64,000 bases of DNA, taken from Alphaproteobacteria bacterium. GTDB lineage: Bacteria > Pseudomonadota > Alphaproteobacteria > UBA2966. Both the position numbers and the translations under genes were made by a program. The first letter of the stretch is position 1. Each line of letters starts with the position of its first letter. Where the stretch lies: contig JABIFY010000107.1 in the NCBI GenBank assembly GCA_018650465.1, forward strand, positions 1 through 64,000. The letters run 5' to 3'. Of the stretch, positions 52,007 through 60,678 are shown one piece after another. The notes under the pieces were generated by a model that saw nothing but the letters and a program-made list of their open reading frames with translations, did not search any database and was not told the origin of the DNA.

Positions 52007-54967
52007 GTGTTTGACTTTTTTTCAGGTTCCGGTGATTTACCGCAACCATACGATGCCAATCGCCTTGATAATGGCTTTGTGGATTGGAAAAACCTGACCT
52101 CCACCACAAGATACCAAACGCTTGGCAACTTTATAACCCGTATAGCTGATGATGCTACCGGTCAACGCTATCTCTCGGCAATCTTTGGCAACAGTCCGTT
52201 CCTTGCGCGCTGTGTCTTGCGAGATCCCGAATTTGTTGCCGAACTGGCCAATGCGTCCCCGGAAGATATTCGCGATACTCTTTTTCTGCGTGTTCGCGAA
52301 GAATGCCGGGCTGCCAAAAATGAAGCCGACATCATGAAAATCCTGCGCCAGAGCAAATCCCGCCTGGCGTTGTTGACGGCAACAGCAGACCTGACAGGAA
52401 CATGGGCATTGGAGACTATTACTGCAAGCCTCAGTGATTTTGCCAGTCTGGCGCTGAATTTATCACTCGAGTTTCTGTTGCGTGCCGAAGCGGCACTCGG
52501 GTCTATCGAACTTGATGATCTGGATGATCCCTGCCGTAGTTCAGGCCTTGTGGTTATTGGTATGGGGAAACTGGGTGCTGGCGAGCTTAATTATTCCAGC
52601 GATATCGACCTGATCGTTTTATGGGATCAGGAAGTCGTTCGTTATACGGGGCGACGGGGACCTGAAGAAGGTTTTGTTCGCCTGACGCGAAATCTGGTGC
52701 GCATCATGCAAGAGCGGACAGCCGACGGGTATGTTTTTCGCACGGATTTACGGTTGCGACCTGATGCAGGTGCCACACCGGTTGCCCTGTCGATGTTGGC
52801 AGCCGAAGGCTATTATGAAAGTGTCGGGCAAAACTGGGAAAGAGCCGCCATGATAAAAGCGTCACCGGTTGCCGGTGACATTCAGGCAGGCAAGGAATTC
52901 CTGAAGCGTATTTCGCCATTTGTCTGGCGCAAATTTCTCGATTTTGCCGCTATCGACGATATTCATTCCATCAAACGACAGATAAACCGGCATAAGGGGC
53001 ATTCAACCGTCACCGTGCCTGGTCACAACATCAAGGTCGGGCGCGGCGGCATTCGTGAAATCGAATTCTTTGCCCAGACCCAGCAGCTGATCGCCGGCGG
53101 CCGTGATTCAACCTTGCGGGTCTCACCAACTTGTCTTGCCTTGCGTGCATTGGCGACAAGCAACCGCATCGGAAATGACGTGGCTGATCAAATGATCGCC
53201 TCTTATACCTATTTGCGACAACTGGAACATCGTCTGCAGATGATCGCAGACGAACAGACCCAAACTCTCCCTTCCGAGCCCGATAGCTTGTTGCACCTGG
53301 CTGTATTTTTTGGTTATGCAGAATTGGCTGATTTTGAAACAGATTTGTTGTCGCATTTGACCCGGGTTGAAGGACATTATGCAAATCTGTTTGAAGAGTC
53401 TCCTGACCTGACAATGGATAGCGATGTCGCTGGTAATCTTGTTTTCACCGGCACTGACGAAGACCCCGAAACATCGACGACCCTGGTTAACATGGGTTAT
53501 TCTGACCCGGCAACGGTATCGGCGGCGATCCGGCGCTGGCACCATGGACGGTATCGTGCGACCCGAAGTGTGCGTTCACGTGAGTTGTTGACTGAATTGA
53601 TGCCTGTTCTTTTGACGGCCCTGGCTGATACCGCCAATCCAGATGCTGCCTTGTTGAAGTTTGATGAATTCCTCGGCAAGTTACCTGCCGGCGTACAGCT
53701 CTTTTCACTTTTCCATGCCAACCCTGATTTGCTTGATCTGGTCGCAGAAATTATGGGCGGAGCACCACGACTGGCAGAGTACCTTAGTCGCAATGCGACA
53801 TTGTTGGACGGTGTCATATCTTCAGATTTTTATGATCATTTGCCAAACCAGGAAACGTTGCGAGACGAACTGGAGACTATTCTCGCCGGGGCTCGCGATA
53901 CCCAGGACGTGCTCGACTTCGTGCGCCGTTGGTCCCACGGGCGCCGTTTTCAGGTTGGAGTGCAAATCCTGCGCAGCCTCGCCGATATCACACAATCAGG
54001 TCTTTGCCTGTCGGATATGGCTGATGTCGCCATCGGTGCCATGCTGCCCCGACTATTGTCCGAACTGTCAGAACGCCACGGACTTATCCCGGGCGGACAA
54101 TTTGTTGTTATTGCTATGGGTAAATTGGGGGCTCAGGAAATGACAGCCGGGTCCGATCTGGATTTGACTTTTGTCTATGATCATCCCGATGATGTTTCCT
54201 TTTCAGATGGTGAGAAACCGCTGTCAGCGAGTGAATATTATGCCCGCCTCAGCAAGCGTTTGATTAACGCCCTGACAGCCATGACGGCGGAAGGACATCT
54301 GTATGATGTTGATATGAGATTGCGTCCATCTGGTGCAGCCGGGCCAATTGCAGTTCGACTAAACGGCTTTCGAAAATATCAACAGGAAGAGGCCTGGACC
54401 TGGGAGCATATGGCCATGATCAGAGCCCGTATTGTCGCGGGTCCTGACGAACTTGCGAGCAAGGTCATGGCTGTCGTGCAGGAAGCTCTTTGCATTTCAA
54501 GGGATGACGAAGAACTTCGAAATGCTATCGCCGACATGCGAGACCGGATTGACCAGGAACGACACACAAAGAACCCCTGGTCCACAAAATATGTCCGTGG
54601 AGGTGTTGTCGACATTGAATTTATTTCACAATATCTCATACTCAAAAATGCGACGAAGACACCGGAAATAATTGATGGCAAAACAGCAAGGGCATTTCGT
54701 AAATTGAGTAATGCTGGTTATCTGGATCAAGACCTTGCCAACGATTTGATTGAAGGCACAATGTTAATGCGAACCTTGCAAGGAATATTACGACAGACGA
54801 CGGTAGATGTGTTTGAAGAAAGCGATGCGCCGGAAGGATTAAAAAGTGCTTTGGCGAAAGCCAACAACGAACCAACATTCGAAAGTTTAAAGATCAAGGT
54901 TGAAGAAACAGAAGCACATTTGTTTGTACAATTTGACAAGATAATAGGCGTTCCGACGAAAAGATGA
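52007..54967 (+). CDS. glnE: Bifunctional glutamine synthetase adenylyltransferase/deadenylylase
   Basis: A 986-aa protein from GTG 52007 (AGGGGAA upstream). Two nucleotidyltransferase domains are visible: GMGKLGAGELNYSSDIDL (185-202) with RTDLRLRPDAGATPVAL in the first, and AMGKLGAQEMTAGSDLDL (about 702-720) with DVDMRLRPSGAAGPIA in the second. The PII/GlnB-responsive linker domains lie after each. It adenylylates and deadenylylates glutamine synthetase in response to nitrogen. Divergent from the AsmA gene. Confidence 0.96.
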   Translation: MFDFFSGSGDLPQPYDANRLDNGFVDWKNLTSTTRYQTLGNFITRIADDATGQRYLSAIFGNSPFLARCVLRDPEFVAELANASPEDIRDTLFLRVREECRAAKNEADIMKILRQSKSRLALLTATADLTGTWALETITASLSDFASLALNLSLEFLLRAEAALGSIELDDLDDPCRSSGLVVIGMGKLGAGELNYSSDIDLIVLWDQEVVRYTGRRGPEEGFVRLTRNLVRIMQERTADGYVFRTDLRLRPDAGATPVALSMLAAEGYYESVGQNWERAAMIKASPVAGDIQAGKEFLKRISPFVWRKFLDFAAIDDIHSIKRQINRHKGHSTVTVPGHNIKVGRGGIREIEFFAQTQQLIAGGRDSTLRVSPTCLALRALATSNRIGNDVADQMIASYTYLRQLEHRLQMIADEQTQTLPSEPDSLLHLAVFFGYAELADFETDLLSHLTRVEGHYANLFEESPDLTMDSDVAGNLVFTGTDEDPETSTTLVNMGYSDPATVSAAIRRWHHGRYRATRSVRSRELLTELMPVLLTALADTANPDAALLKFDEFLGKLPAGVQLFSLFHANPDLLDLVAEIMGGAPRLAEYLSRNATLLDGVISSDFYDHLPNQETLRDELETILAGARDTQDVLDFVRRWSHGRRFQVGVQILRSLADITQSGLCLSDMADVAIGAMLPRLLSELSERHGLIPGGQFVVIAMGKLGAQEMTAGSDLDLTFVYDHPDDVSFSDGEKPLSASEYYARLSKRLINALTAMTAEGHLYDVDMRLRPSGAAGPIAVRLNGFRKYQQEEAWTWEHMAMIRARIVAGPDELASKVMAVVQEALCISRDDEELRNAIADMRDRIDQERHTKNPWSTKYVRGGVVDIEFISQYLILKNATKTPEIIDGKTARAFRKLSNAGYLDQDLANDLIEGTMLMRTLQGILRQTTVDVFEESDAPEGLKSALAKANNEPTFESLKIKVEETEAHLFVQFDKIIGVPTKR

Positions 54968-55094
54968 TGGAACAAAAATAAAAACAAAATGAAGATAAAC
55001 CTTGATCGTTGTTCCGGAAAAGTGTTGGTATCATTTTGTTAATCATGTTTGCTTATTGGATTAGATGATTTTAACGCCCAGAGGGAGGCCACTA

Positions 55095-55538
55095 ATGGCG
55101 AAAGCGACCACGAAGAAAAAACCTGCTGCAAAGAAAAAAGCTCCTGCCAAGAAAGCTGCTGCGAAGAAAAAAGTAGCGGCCAAAAAGGCACCGGCTAAAA
55201 AAGCGGCTGCAAAGAAAAAAGCTCCGGCTAAAAAAGCCGCTGCCAAAAAAGCTCCAGCTAAAAAAGCTGCAAAGAAAAAAGCGCCGGCTAAAAAAGCCGC
55301 TGCCAAAAAAGCTCCAGCGAAAAAAGCTGCAAAGAAAAAAGCGCCGGCTAAAAAAGCCGCTGCTAAAAAAGCTCCAGCGAAAAAAGCTGCGAAGAAAAAG
55401 GCACCGGCTAAAAAGGCCGCTGCCAAAAAAGCTCCAGCGAAAAAAGCTGCAAAGAAAAAAGCTCCGGCTAAAAAAGCAGCTGCCAAGAAAGCTCCAGCGA
55501 AAAAAGCCAAGGCCAAAAAATCCAAGGGCAAAAAATAG
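55095..55538 (+). CDS. Histone H1-like lysine/alanine/proline repeat protein
   Basis: A 147-aa protein from ATG 55095 (GGGAGG upstream) made almost only of Lys, Ala and Pro: KKKAPAKKAA and KKAPAKKAAAKK units, about 45 percent Lys. Such proteins (H1-like, AlgP-type tails) bind DNA and compact the nucleoid. The DNA shows a 60-base period, about four to five copies from 55202 to 55508, keyed to a 20-residue unit. No globular domain is present. The next gene, a peroxiredoxin, starts with TTG 2 bases after the stop. Confidence 0.85.
   Translation: MAKATTKKKPAAKKKAPAKKAAAKKKVAAKKAPAKKAAAKKKAPAKKAAAKKAPAKKAAKKKAPAKKAAAKKAPAKKAAKKKAPAKKAAAKKAPAKKAAKKKAPAKKAAAKKAPAKKAAKKKAPAKKAAAKKAPAKKAKAKKSKGKK
55202..55508 (+). 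repeat. 60-bp coding tandem repeat
   Basis: About four and a half to five copies with a 60-base period, each encoding two variants of K-K-A-P-A-K-K-A-A in a 20-residue unit. Copies differ at a few third positions. Copy number is likely variable between strains. Confidence 0.8.
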
Positions 55539-55539
55539 T

Positions 55540-56046
55540 TTGAGCAAATCTGAATCGGTAAAAGCCGGCAGCACAAAAAAAATATCGGCTCCTCAAGAGG
55601 GCGCACGTGCTCCGGCATTTACTTTACCATCTGATGGTGACGGCAAGGTCGCCTTAAAAGATCTTGTCGACAGCCACGTCGTTCTTTATTTCTACCCGAA
55701 AGACGACACCTCTGGATGTACCAAAGAAGCGATCGCATTTACGGAAAACCTGGCGAAATTCAAACGCGCCGGTGCGATCGTCTTTGGTGTCTCCAGGGAT
55801 ACTGTGGCCAAGCACGACAAATTCAAATCCAAACACCAGTTAGGAATCACATTGCTGTCTGATGAAGACGGCAAGATTTGTGAGAAATATGGTGTCTGGG
55901 TCGAAAAAAACATGTACGGCCGGAAGTACATGGGAATTGAACGGGCAACATTTCTGATTTCTGGTGGGAAAATCGCCAAGCTGTGGCGAAAGGTCAAGGT
56001 TGCCGGTCACGTTGAAGAAGTTCTGGAGGCCGTAAAGTCTCTTTGA
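55540..56046 (+). CDS. bcp: BCP-type peroxiredoxin
   Basis: A 168-aa thiol peroxidase. The peroxidatic Cys is in DTSGCTKEAIAF (residue about 63); the usual resolving Cys five positions on (GCTKEAC in E. coli BCP) is Ile here, so it is probably a 1-Cys form or uses another resolving thiol (Cys in GKICEKYG). GATPPAF-type start (GARAPAFTLPSDGDGK) and VSRDTVAKHDKF are present. It starts with TTG 1 base after the H1-like gene, which suggests coupled translation. Confidence 0.88.
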   Translation: MSKSESVKAGSTKKISAPQEGARAPAFTLPSDGDGKVALKDLVDSHVVLYFYPKDDTSGCTKEAIAFTENLAKFKRAGAIVFGVSRDTVAKHDKFKSKHQLGITLLSDEDGKICEKYGVWVEKNMYGRKYMGIERATFLISGGKIAKLWRKVKVAGHVEEVLEAVKSL

Positions 56047-56204
56047 GATAAATTTCGCCCGAGAGCAGGACTTTCGCCTGAAATTTTCAGCAATTTCTCA
56101 GGAAATTGCCAATCTATTCGATCATGACAATCGTTTAGTGGGCCGCCTGGTACAATTTGAACAGCCCAAATCGCCGTAAAAGGCCTCTAAATTGCTATTA
56201 TGAC

Positions 56205-56234
56205 TTACATTTTTTATGGCCACCTGGCTATAAT
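56205..56234 (+). promoter_or_regulatory. Candidate promoter for the M23 peptidase/bactofilin unit
   Basis: TTACAT (56205-56210), 18-base spacer, TATAAT (56229-56234), about 190 bases before the GTG at 56431. The 56047-56430 gap holds no supported gene. The rest shows only short dyads. Confidence 0.4.
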
Positions 56235-56430
56235 GGGGTGTTTCCGGCTTTGATGGGCAAGCAGCCAGGCGTAATTCAACAGGCGATTTCTCATAAGCAG
56301 GTGATGGGTATAGAGTGAAAAGGCACATGCTATTTCGGTTGAGCCGGAATTGCCTTTGCGTCTTTTGGGGTTTTATTGCGCGATCAGTCTGGTTTGGAAA
56401 TTTGATTGCCATTGTTTGAAGGGGTTGCCC

Positions 56431-57765
56431 GTGGGGGAGCCGGAAAACTATAGTTTGCGTGAAAAACTGACGATTTTCTGGGAGCGCTGCTTTCCGGAAC
56501 GCCAGTTTTATTATCGCAGCCGGGGTAATGTTCGCTATATATCAGTGAAAGGCCTCACCCAGTCGCTGGTATTAACCAGTGCGACGGGATTTGTTGGCTG
56601 GGTTATTTTTGCCTCCGTTTTTCTGGTGTTTAAAAACGACATTATCGCCAGCAAAAATGAGCAAATTTCAGATATTCAGGCCAACTACGACGATTTAGCC
56701 TCCCGGTTAATCAATGCAGAAGATCGCTTTTCTGCGCTGACAAGCGAAATCGAAGCCAAGCATAAACAGCTGGTGATGATCGTTACGCAAAATGCCGAGC
56801 TGGAAAAACGGCTTGGGCTTCTTAATCGTGAATTGAAAAAAGTGTCTTCCGCCCGGGACGATGCCCTGTCGACCAAGGCTAAGCTGGCACGCCAGGTTGC
56901 CCGACTTGATGCCGATATCAGATCGACCAGTCAAAATAACAATTCCCTTGAAAAAGCTATGCAAGGGGCTCTGGGCAAAATTGGCGCACTGACGAAGGAG
57001 CGCAACAATGCCCTGCAGACCAGTGACGCGCTGGGCCTGCATGTCGATCGCCTCGAAGTGCGCCTGTCAGATATCAAGTCTTCACAGCAGAACCTGATTA
57101 CCCGACTGCATGAACGAACAGCTTTGAATGTCGCTGAAATGGAAGAAATGATCCTGATCACCGGTATTGATCTGGCTGGGCTTGTGAAAAAAGCCAACCC
57201 CAGAGCTGTGGCTCAAGGTGGTCCCCTGGTCAAACTGAAGGCTGACGAAGAATTCTCCTTTGTTGGCATGAATACAGGTTTTGAAAACAGCGTGACGGCC
57301 CTGGAGGCCCATTTGGGTCGCTGGGAGGGCTTGCAGAACATCGTGCAGAGCATTCCGCTAGCGGCACCGGCGGACAGCTACTACCTCTCCAGTGGCTATG
57401 GCCGTCGCAAAGACCCCTTCACAAAGCGCTGGGCCAGTCATCACGGTCTGGATTTTGCCGGTCATTTTAAAACAAGAATCAGGGCGACTGCCGCTGGCAA
57501 AGTAACTTTTGCAGGAAATAATGGCCCTTACGGAAAAATGATCGAAATAGATCATGGCCTGGGCATAAAAACCCGCTATGGCCATTTGCACCGAATTCTT
57601 GTAAAAAAGGGCCAGAGTGTTGATTTTCGGGATAAAATTGGCCTGATGGGCAGCACAGGTCGAAGCACCGGTCACCACGTCCATTACGAAGTAATTTATA
57701 ACGGCAAGACGTTGGATCCGGCAAAATTTCTGAAGGCGGGCAGATATGTTTTCAAAAACGGATAA
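56431..57765 (+). CDS. M23 (LytM-type) peptidoglycan endopeptidase
   Basis: A 444-aa protein from GTG 56431 (AAGGGG 7 bases upstream). One membrane segment (about 45-65) is followed by a long coiled coil (about 70-230) and the LytM domain (about 310-440). Zinc ligands are visible: HHGLDFAG (first His, Asp), RYGHLHRI (His-x-His) and HHVHYEV (last His). It likely cleaves peptide cross-links in the periplasm. It overlaps the bactofilin start by 20 bases, a conserved pair in alphaproteobacteria, where the bactofilin places the enzyme. Confidence 0.92.
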   Translation: MGEPENYSLREKLTIFWERCFPERQFYYRSRGNVRYISVKGLTQSLVLTSATGFVGWVIFASVFLVFKNDIIASKNEQISDIQANYDDLASRLINAEDRFSALTSEIEAKHKQLVMIVTQNAELEKRLGLLNRELKKVSSARDDALSTKAKLARQVARLDADIRSTSQNNNSLEKAMQGALGKIGALTKERNNALQTSDALGLHVDRLEVRLSDIKSSQQNLITRLHERTALNVAEMEEMILITGIDLAGLVKKANPRAVAQGGPLVKLKADEEFSFVGMNTGFENSVTALEAHLGRWEGLQNIVQSIPLAAPADSYYLSSGYGRRKDPFTKRWASHHGLDFAGHFKTRIRATAAGKVTFAGNNGPYGKMIEIDHGLGIKTRYGHLHRILVKKGQSVDFRDKIGLMGSTGRSTGHHVHYEVIYNGKTLDPAKFLKAGRYVFKNG

Positions 57766-58267
57766 GAACCGCAAAGGTGGGGATCAGATGAGCCAGAGCA
57801 CAAATATTGCACCCTCCATCATCAGTGCAAATTTACATATCGTCGGGAATCTGGAAACAGAAGGCGAAGTTCAGGTTGATGGCACGATTGATGGTGATGT
57901 CACTGCAAACGCCTTGACGATTGGCGAAAATGCCAAAGTCAGCGGCCATATTGTTGCGGATGAAGTTGAAATCCGTGGCAGTATTGAGGGTCGCGTCATG
58001 GCTCGTTCAGTCAAGCTATCCAAATCTGCTCATGTCGTCGGCGATATTGTACATGAAGTCCTGTCGATAGAATCCGGTGCCTATATTGAAGGTCAGTTGC
58101 AACGCGCTGAAAACGTCAAGAAAATTGAGCGAAGCAAACCTGCCTTTGGCAACAAGGCCCAAAAGGAAGCTGATATTCCAGACGCGCCCGCAACTGCGGC
58201 CGCTCCGGCACCTGCTGAGGGTGATGTAAATAACGGTAAAGGTCGCCTCAAGGCTGCCTCTGGCTGA
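57746..58267 (+). CDS. Bactofilin (polymer-forming cytoskeletal protein)
   Basis: A 173-aa bactofilin: short disordered N-terminus, beta-helix core from about 30 to 120 (VQVDGTIDGDVTANALTIGE, VEIRGSIEGRVMARSVKLS) and an Ala/Pro-rich tail. Start at 57746; ATG 57788 (MSQSTN) is an alternative with its own GGTGGGG. Bactofilins polymerise on the inner membrane and localise cell-wall enzymes. Followed by a perfect terminator. Confidence 0.94.
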   Translation: MFSKTDKNRKGGDQMSQSTNIAPSIISANLHIVGNLETEGEVQVDGTIDGDVTANALTIGENAKVSGHIVADEVEIRGSIEGRVMARSVKLSKSAHVVGDIVHEVLSIESGAYIEGQLQRAENVKKIERSKPAFGNKAQKEADIPDAPATAAAPAPAEGDVNNGKGRLKAASG

Positions 58268-58294
58268 CGCCTGTATTTCTGGCAATCAAATTTC

Positions 58295-58322
58295 AGGCCC
58301 GGATTTATTCCGGGCCTTTTTT
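58295..58322 (+). terminator. Rho-independent terminator after bactofilin
   Basis: AGGCCCGG (58295-58302), loop ATTTATT, CCGGGCCT (58310-58317) then five T. Perfect 8-bp GC stem plus T-tract. It ends the M23/bactofilin unit just before the convergent receiver gene. Confidence 0.9.
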
Positions 58323-58329
58323 GTGCAGA

Positions 58330-59256
58330 TTATTCGGCGGCGGCTGGTAGCTTTCGGACTGCCCTGGAAATATCAAGCGCCGCTTCAACGGAGTTTTCAT
58401 CATCGTGCGCCATAGCCCGCTCAAGAGCCAGGGCGAGTTGGGGTAATAATTCAAGATCAGATTCACCGATGTTCCCGGTTTCGGCGATCTTGTTGGCGAC
58501 ATCCAGCAAACTTTCAGACAAAGCCTTTTGATGGGCATATCGCGTATCGCCAATTCGATCGTGTAAATCATTTGCAGTGAATTGCAGTTCGGAAATCAGA
58601 CGCCCAATATCAACTGAATTCCTGACTTTCGCAGTGGAGACCAGTGCTCCAACCGTGTGGGTTATCCGTGCTGCACTCCGCTCTACCCGCTGTTCCCGGA
58701 TTGTCTTCATGACTTCTATTCCGTTCACGCCACCATCATCACCGGTCACCTGGTAGCGCAAGGGGTTTGGCACCATGATTTGGGGCACCTCCTCCGCATC
58801 CGGTCTTGCTTCCTTGCGTCTGTCAGGACCGATGTAGGTTGATGTAACAACGAAAGGCTTGCGTCGCTCAATCAATACCTCAACAGCGTTTTGCAATTTG
58901 CCGACAGACATTGGCAAGGTCAAAATCAAATCTGTTCCGGCATTGACGATGCTGTGGATGACTTCAATTGTCGGCTGCCAGGTCAATGTCACAATTGGTA
59001 AAAAGGGGTCTCCATTTTGCTGCATGTCACGCAATTCGCGGATCAAATGAGCAGATTCTCTTTCCGCCAGATAGGCATCACATATCAGCAAGTCGGCTTT
59101 GTTGTTTTGAAGGTGATCACGTGTTTCCGTAATATCTTCACAAAAAGAAATTTTGCGAATGCCGATATCACTCAGGCAATTTTTGATGATATCACGCGAT
59201 GCCGGCATTGAATCGGCGACCACAACATTCACTTCTTCAAATCGATGATATTTCAT
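58330..59256 (-). CDS. Receiver-domain protein with C-terminal helical domain
   Basis: A 308-aa protein. An N-terminal receiver (about 8-125) has VVVADSMPASRD and acceptor Asp in DLLICDAYLAE; the later Thr/Lys positions are less clear (LTLPMSVGK). YIGPDRRKEARPD (about 143-155) marks a linker. Residues about 200-308 form helices (ISELQFTANDLHDRI, LLPQLALALERAMAHDD). It is close to alphaproteobacterial CheY-like fusion proteins. No kinase adjoins; output is unknown. Confidence 0.83.
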   Translation of the reverse strand: MKYHRFEEVNVVVADSMPASRDIIKNCLSDIGIRKISFCEDITETRDHLQNNKADLLICDAYLAERESAHLIRELRDMQQNGDPFLPIVTLTWQPTIEVIHSIVNAGTDLILTLPMSVGKLQNAVEVLIERRKPFVVTSTYIGPDRRKEARPDAEEVPQIMVPNPLRYQVTGDDGGVNGIEVMKTIREQRVERSAARITHTVGALVSTAKVRNSVDIGRLISELQFTANDLHDRIGDTRYAHQKALSESLLDVANKIAETGNIGESDLELLPQLALALERAMAHDDENSVEAALDISRAVRKLPAAAE

Positions 59257-59287
59257 AACTGGAGCAGTTCCTTTCCAAGAATCTCCT

Positions 59288-59305
59288 GTGCGGCCTCAGC
59301 CGCAC
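59288..59305. other. Perfect GC-rich hairpin between prfB and the receiver gene
   Basis: GTGCGGC-CTCA-GCCGCAC, 7-bp stem, 4-base loop. It has no T-tract; a weak terminator for prfB or a leader structure for the receiver gene is possible. Confidence 0.4.
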
Positions 59306-59419
59306 CGTCCCCCAAATCAGCCGTGAAACAAAATATGACTGATTTAATAGTGACTCGCAAATAAAATAATTTATGAAAAATTTGTTCTAAATCAAGGAGA
59401 TATTGATCTCAGGTGGAGG

Positions 59420-60545
59420 TTATTCTTGCTCTGAGGCACTGCCTGAACCGTCGACACGCTGGGCAAGGGCAGCAGCCATAAACTGGTCAAGATCGCCATC
59501 GAGAACGGCACTTGTATTGCCGGTTTCGACCCCGGTGCGCAGATCCTTGACCATTTGATAGGGCTGCAAGACATAAGACCTGATCTGATGGCCCCAGCCG
59601 ATATCTGTCTTGGCATCCATCTCGGCCTGGCGTTTTTCTTCACGCTCCTGAAGCTCAGCTTCATACAGACGCGCCTTCATCATGTTCATGGCGGCCGCCC
59701 TGTTTTTATGTTGGGAGCGGTCACTTTGGCATTGCACGACGATGTTGGTCGGGATGTGGGTAATGCGGACAGCAGAGTCCGTTTTGTTGATGTGCTGGCC
59801 ACCTGCGCCTGATGCCCGGTAGGTATCAATTCGTAAATCGCTGTCGACAATTTCAATTTCGATTTCGTCGTCGATCACGGGATAAATTCCAACACTGGCA
59901 AAACTGGTGTGGCGACGAGCGGAAGAATCATAAGGCGATATGCGCACCAGGCGATGTACGCCGGTTTCGGTTTTCATCCAGCCATAGGCATTTTCACCAC
60001 TGACCCTGATCGTTGCTGATTTCAGGCCTGCCTCTTCGCCTGGACTTTCTTCCAGCCACTCCACCTTGTAACCACGTTTGTCTGCCCAGCGGGTATACAT
60101 GCGGACCAACATCTCGGTCCAGTCCTGGGATTCAGTCCCACCTGCCCCGGCATGAACCTCAAAAAAGGCGTCATTGGCATCAGCTTCGCCGGACAAAAGA
60201 CTTTCAATGCGTTTGGTCTTGGCGATTTCGACCAGTGCTGCCATGGCACTTTCGGCTTCGGCAATGATTTCGTCATCGCCTTCTGCTTCACCCATCTCGA
60301 TCAGTTCAAGATTGTCTGCCACACCATCCTGAAGCTCAAGAACAGCCTTGCTCTGGCTTTCAAGGCGGGTGCGTTCCCGCATGACTTTCTGGGCTTTGGC
60401 CGGATCATCCCACAGGGTTGGATCCTCTACCCGTGCATTCAGTTCTGCCAGACGATCCTGCGCAACATCCCAGTCAAAGATGCCTCCTCAGCAGGTCGAG
60501 CGACTGCTTGATTTCTTCGGCCATGGCCAGGGTTTCGGCTTTCAC
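59420..60545 (-). CDS. prfB: Peptide chain release factor 2, with programmed +1 frameshift
   Basis: GTG 60545 (GGAG 8 bases upstream) opens a 23-codon frame [23 protein letters not shown] ending at TGA (60476-60474). A +1 slip at CTTTGAC (60479-60473) joins [20 protein letters not shown] and the main frame, giving about 374 aa, the normal RF2 length. AGGAGG (60488-60483) lies 3 bases before the slip codon, as in E. coli, where it stimulates the shift. Stop recognition and catalysis: the tripeptide region and [16 protein letters not shown] are present. It releases peptides at UGA and UAA and controls its own level. Confidence 0.95.
60473..60488 (-). promoter_or_regulatory. RF2 frameshift signal
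   Basis: AGGAGG, 3-base spacer, CTT-TGA-C on the minus strand. UGA pauses the ribosome when RF2 is scarce, and the internal Shine-Dalgarno pairing pushes tRNA-Leu to +1. Confidence 0.95.
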
Positions 60546-60678
60546 AACTAATTCTCCAAAAGTGAAATAACGCTGTAGATCGACAATTCGGGCTGAAACT
60601 ACGCGGCCAACCCATGAGCGTCAATGGTTGCCGCAATGGCTGCGTCAATGCCCGCAACCAAGCGATCAAAATTATCGG

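Noticed and set aside
55202..55508. CRISPR-like periodicity
   Set aside because: Repeats are contiguous, coding and without unique spacers.
55061..55618. 185-aa minus-strand frame rich in Phe, Ala, Leu and Gly
   Set aside because: It is the antisense of the Lys/Ala repeat gene and exists only because of repeat composition.
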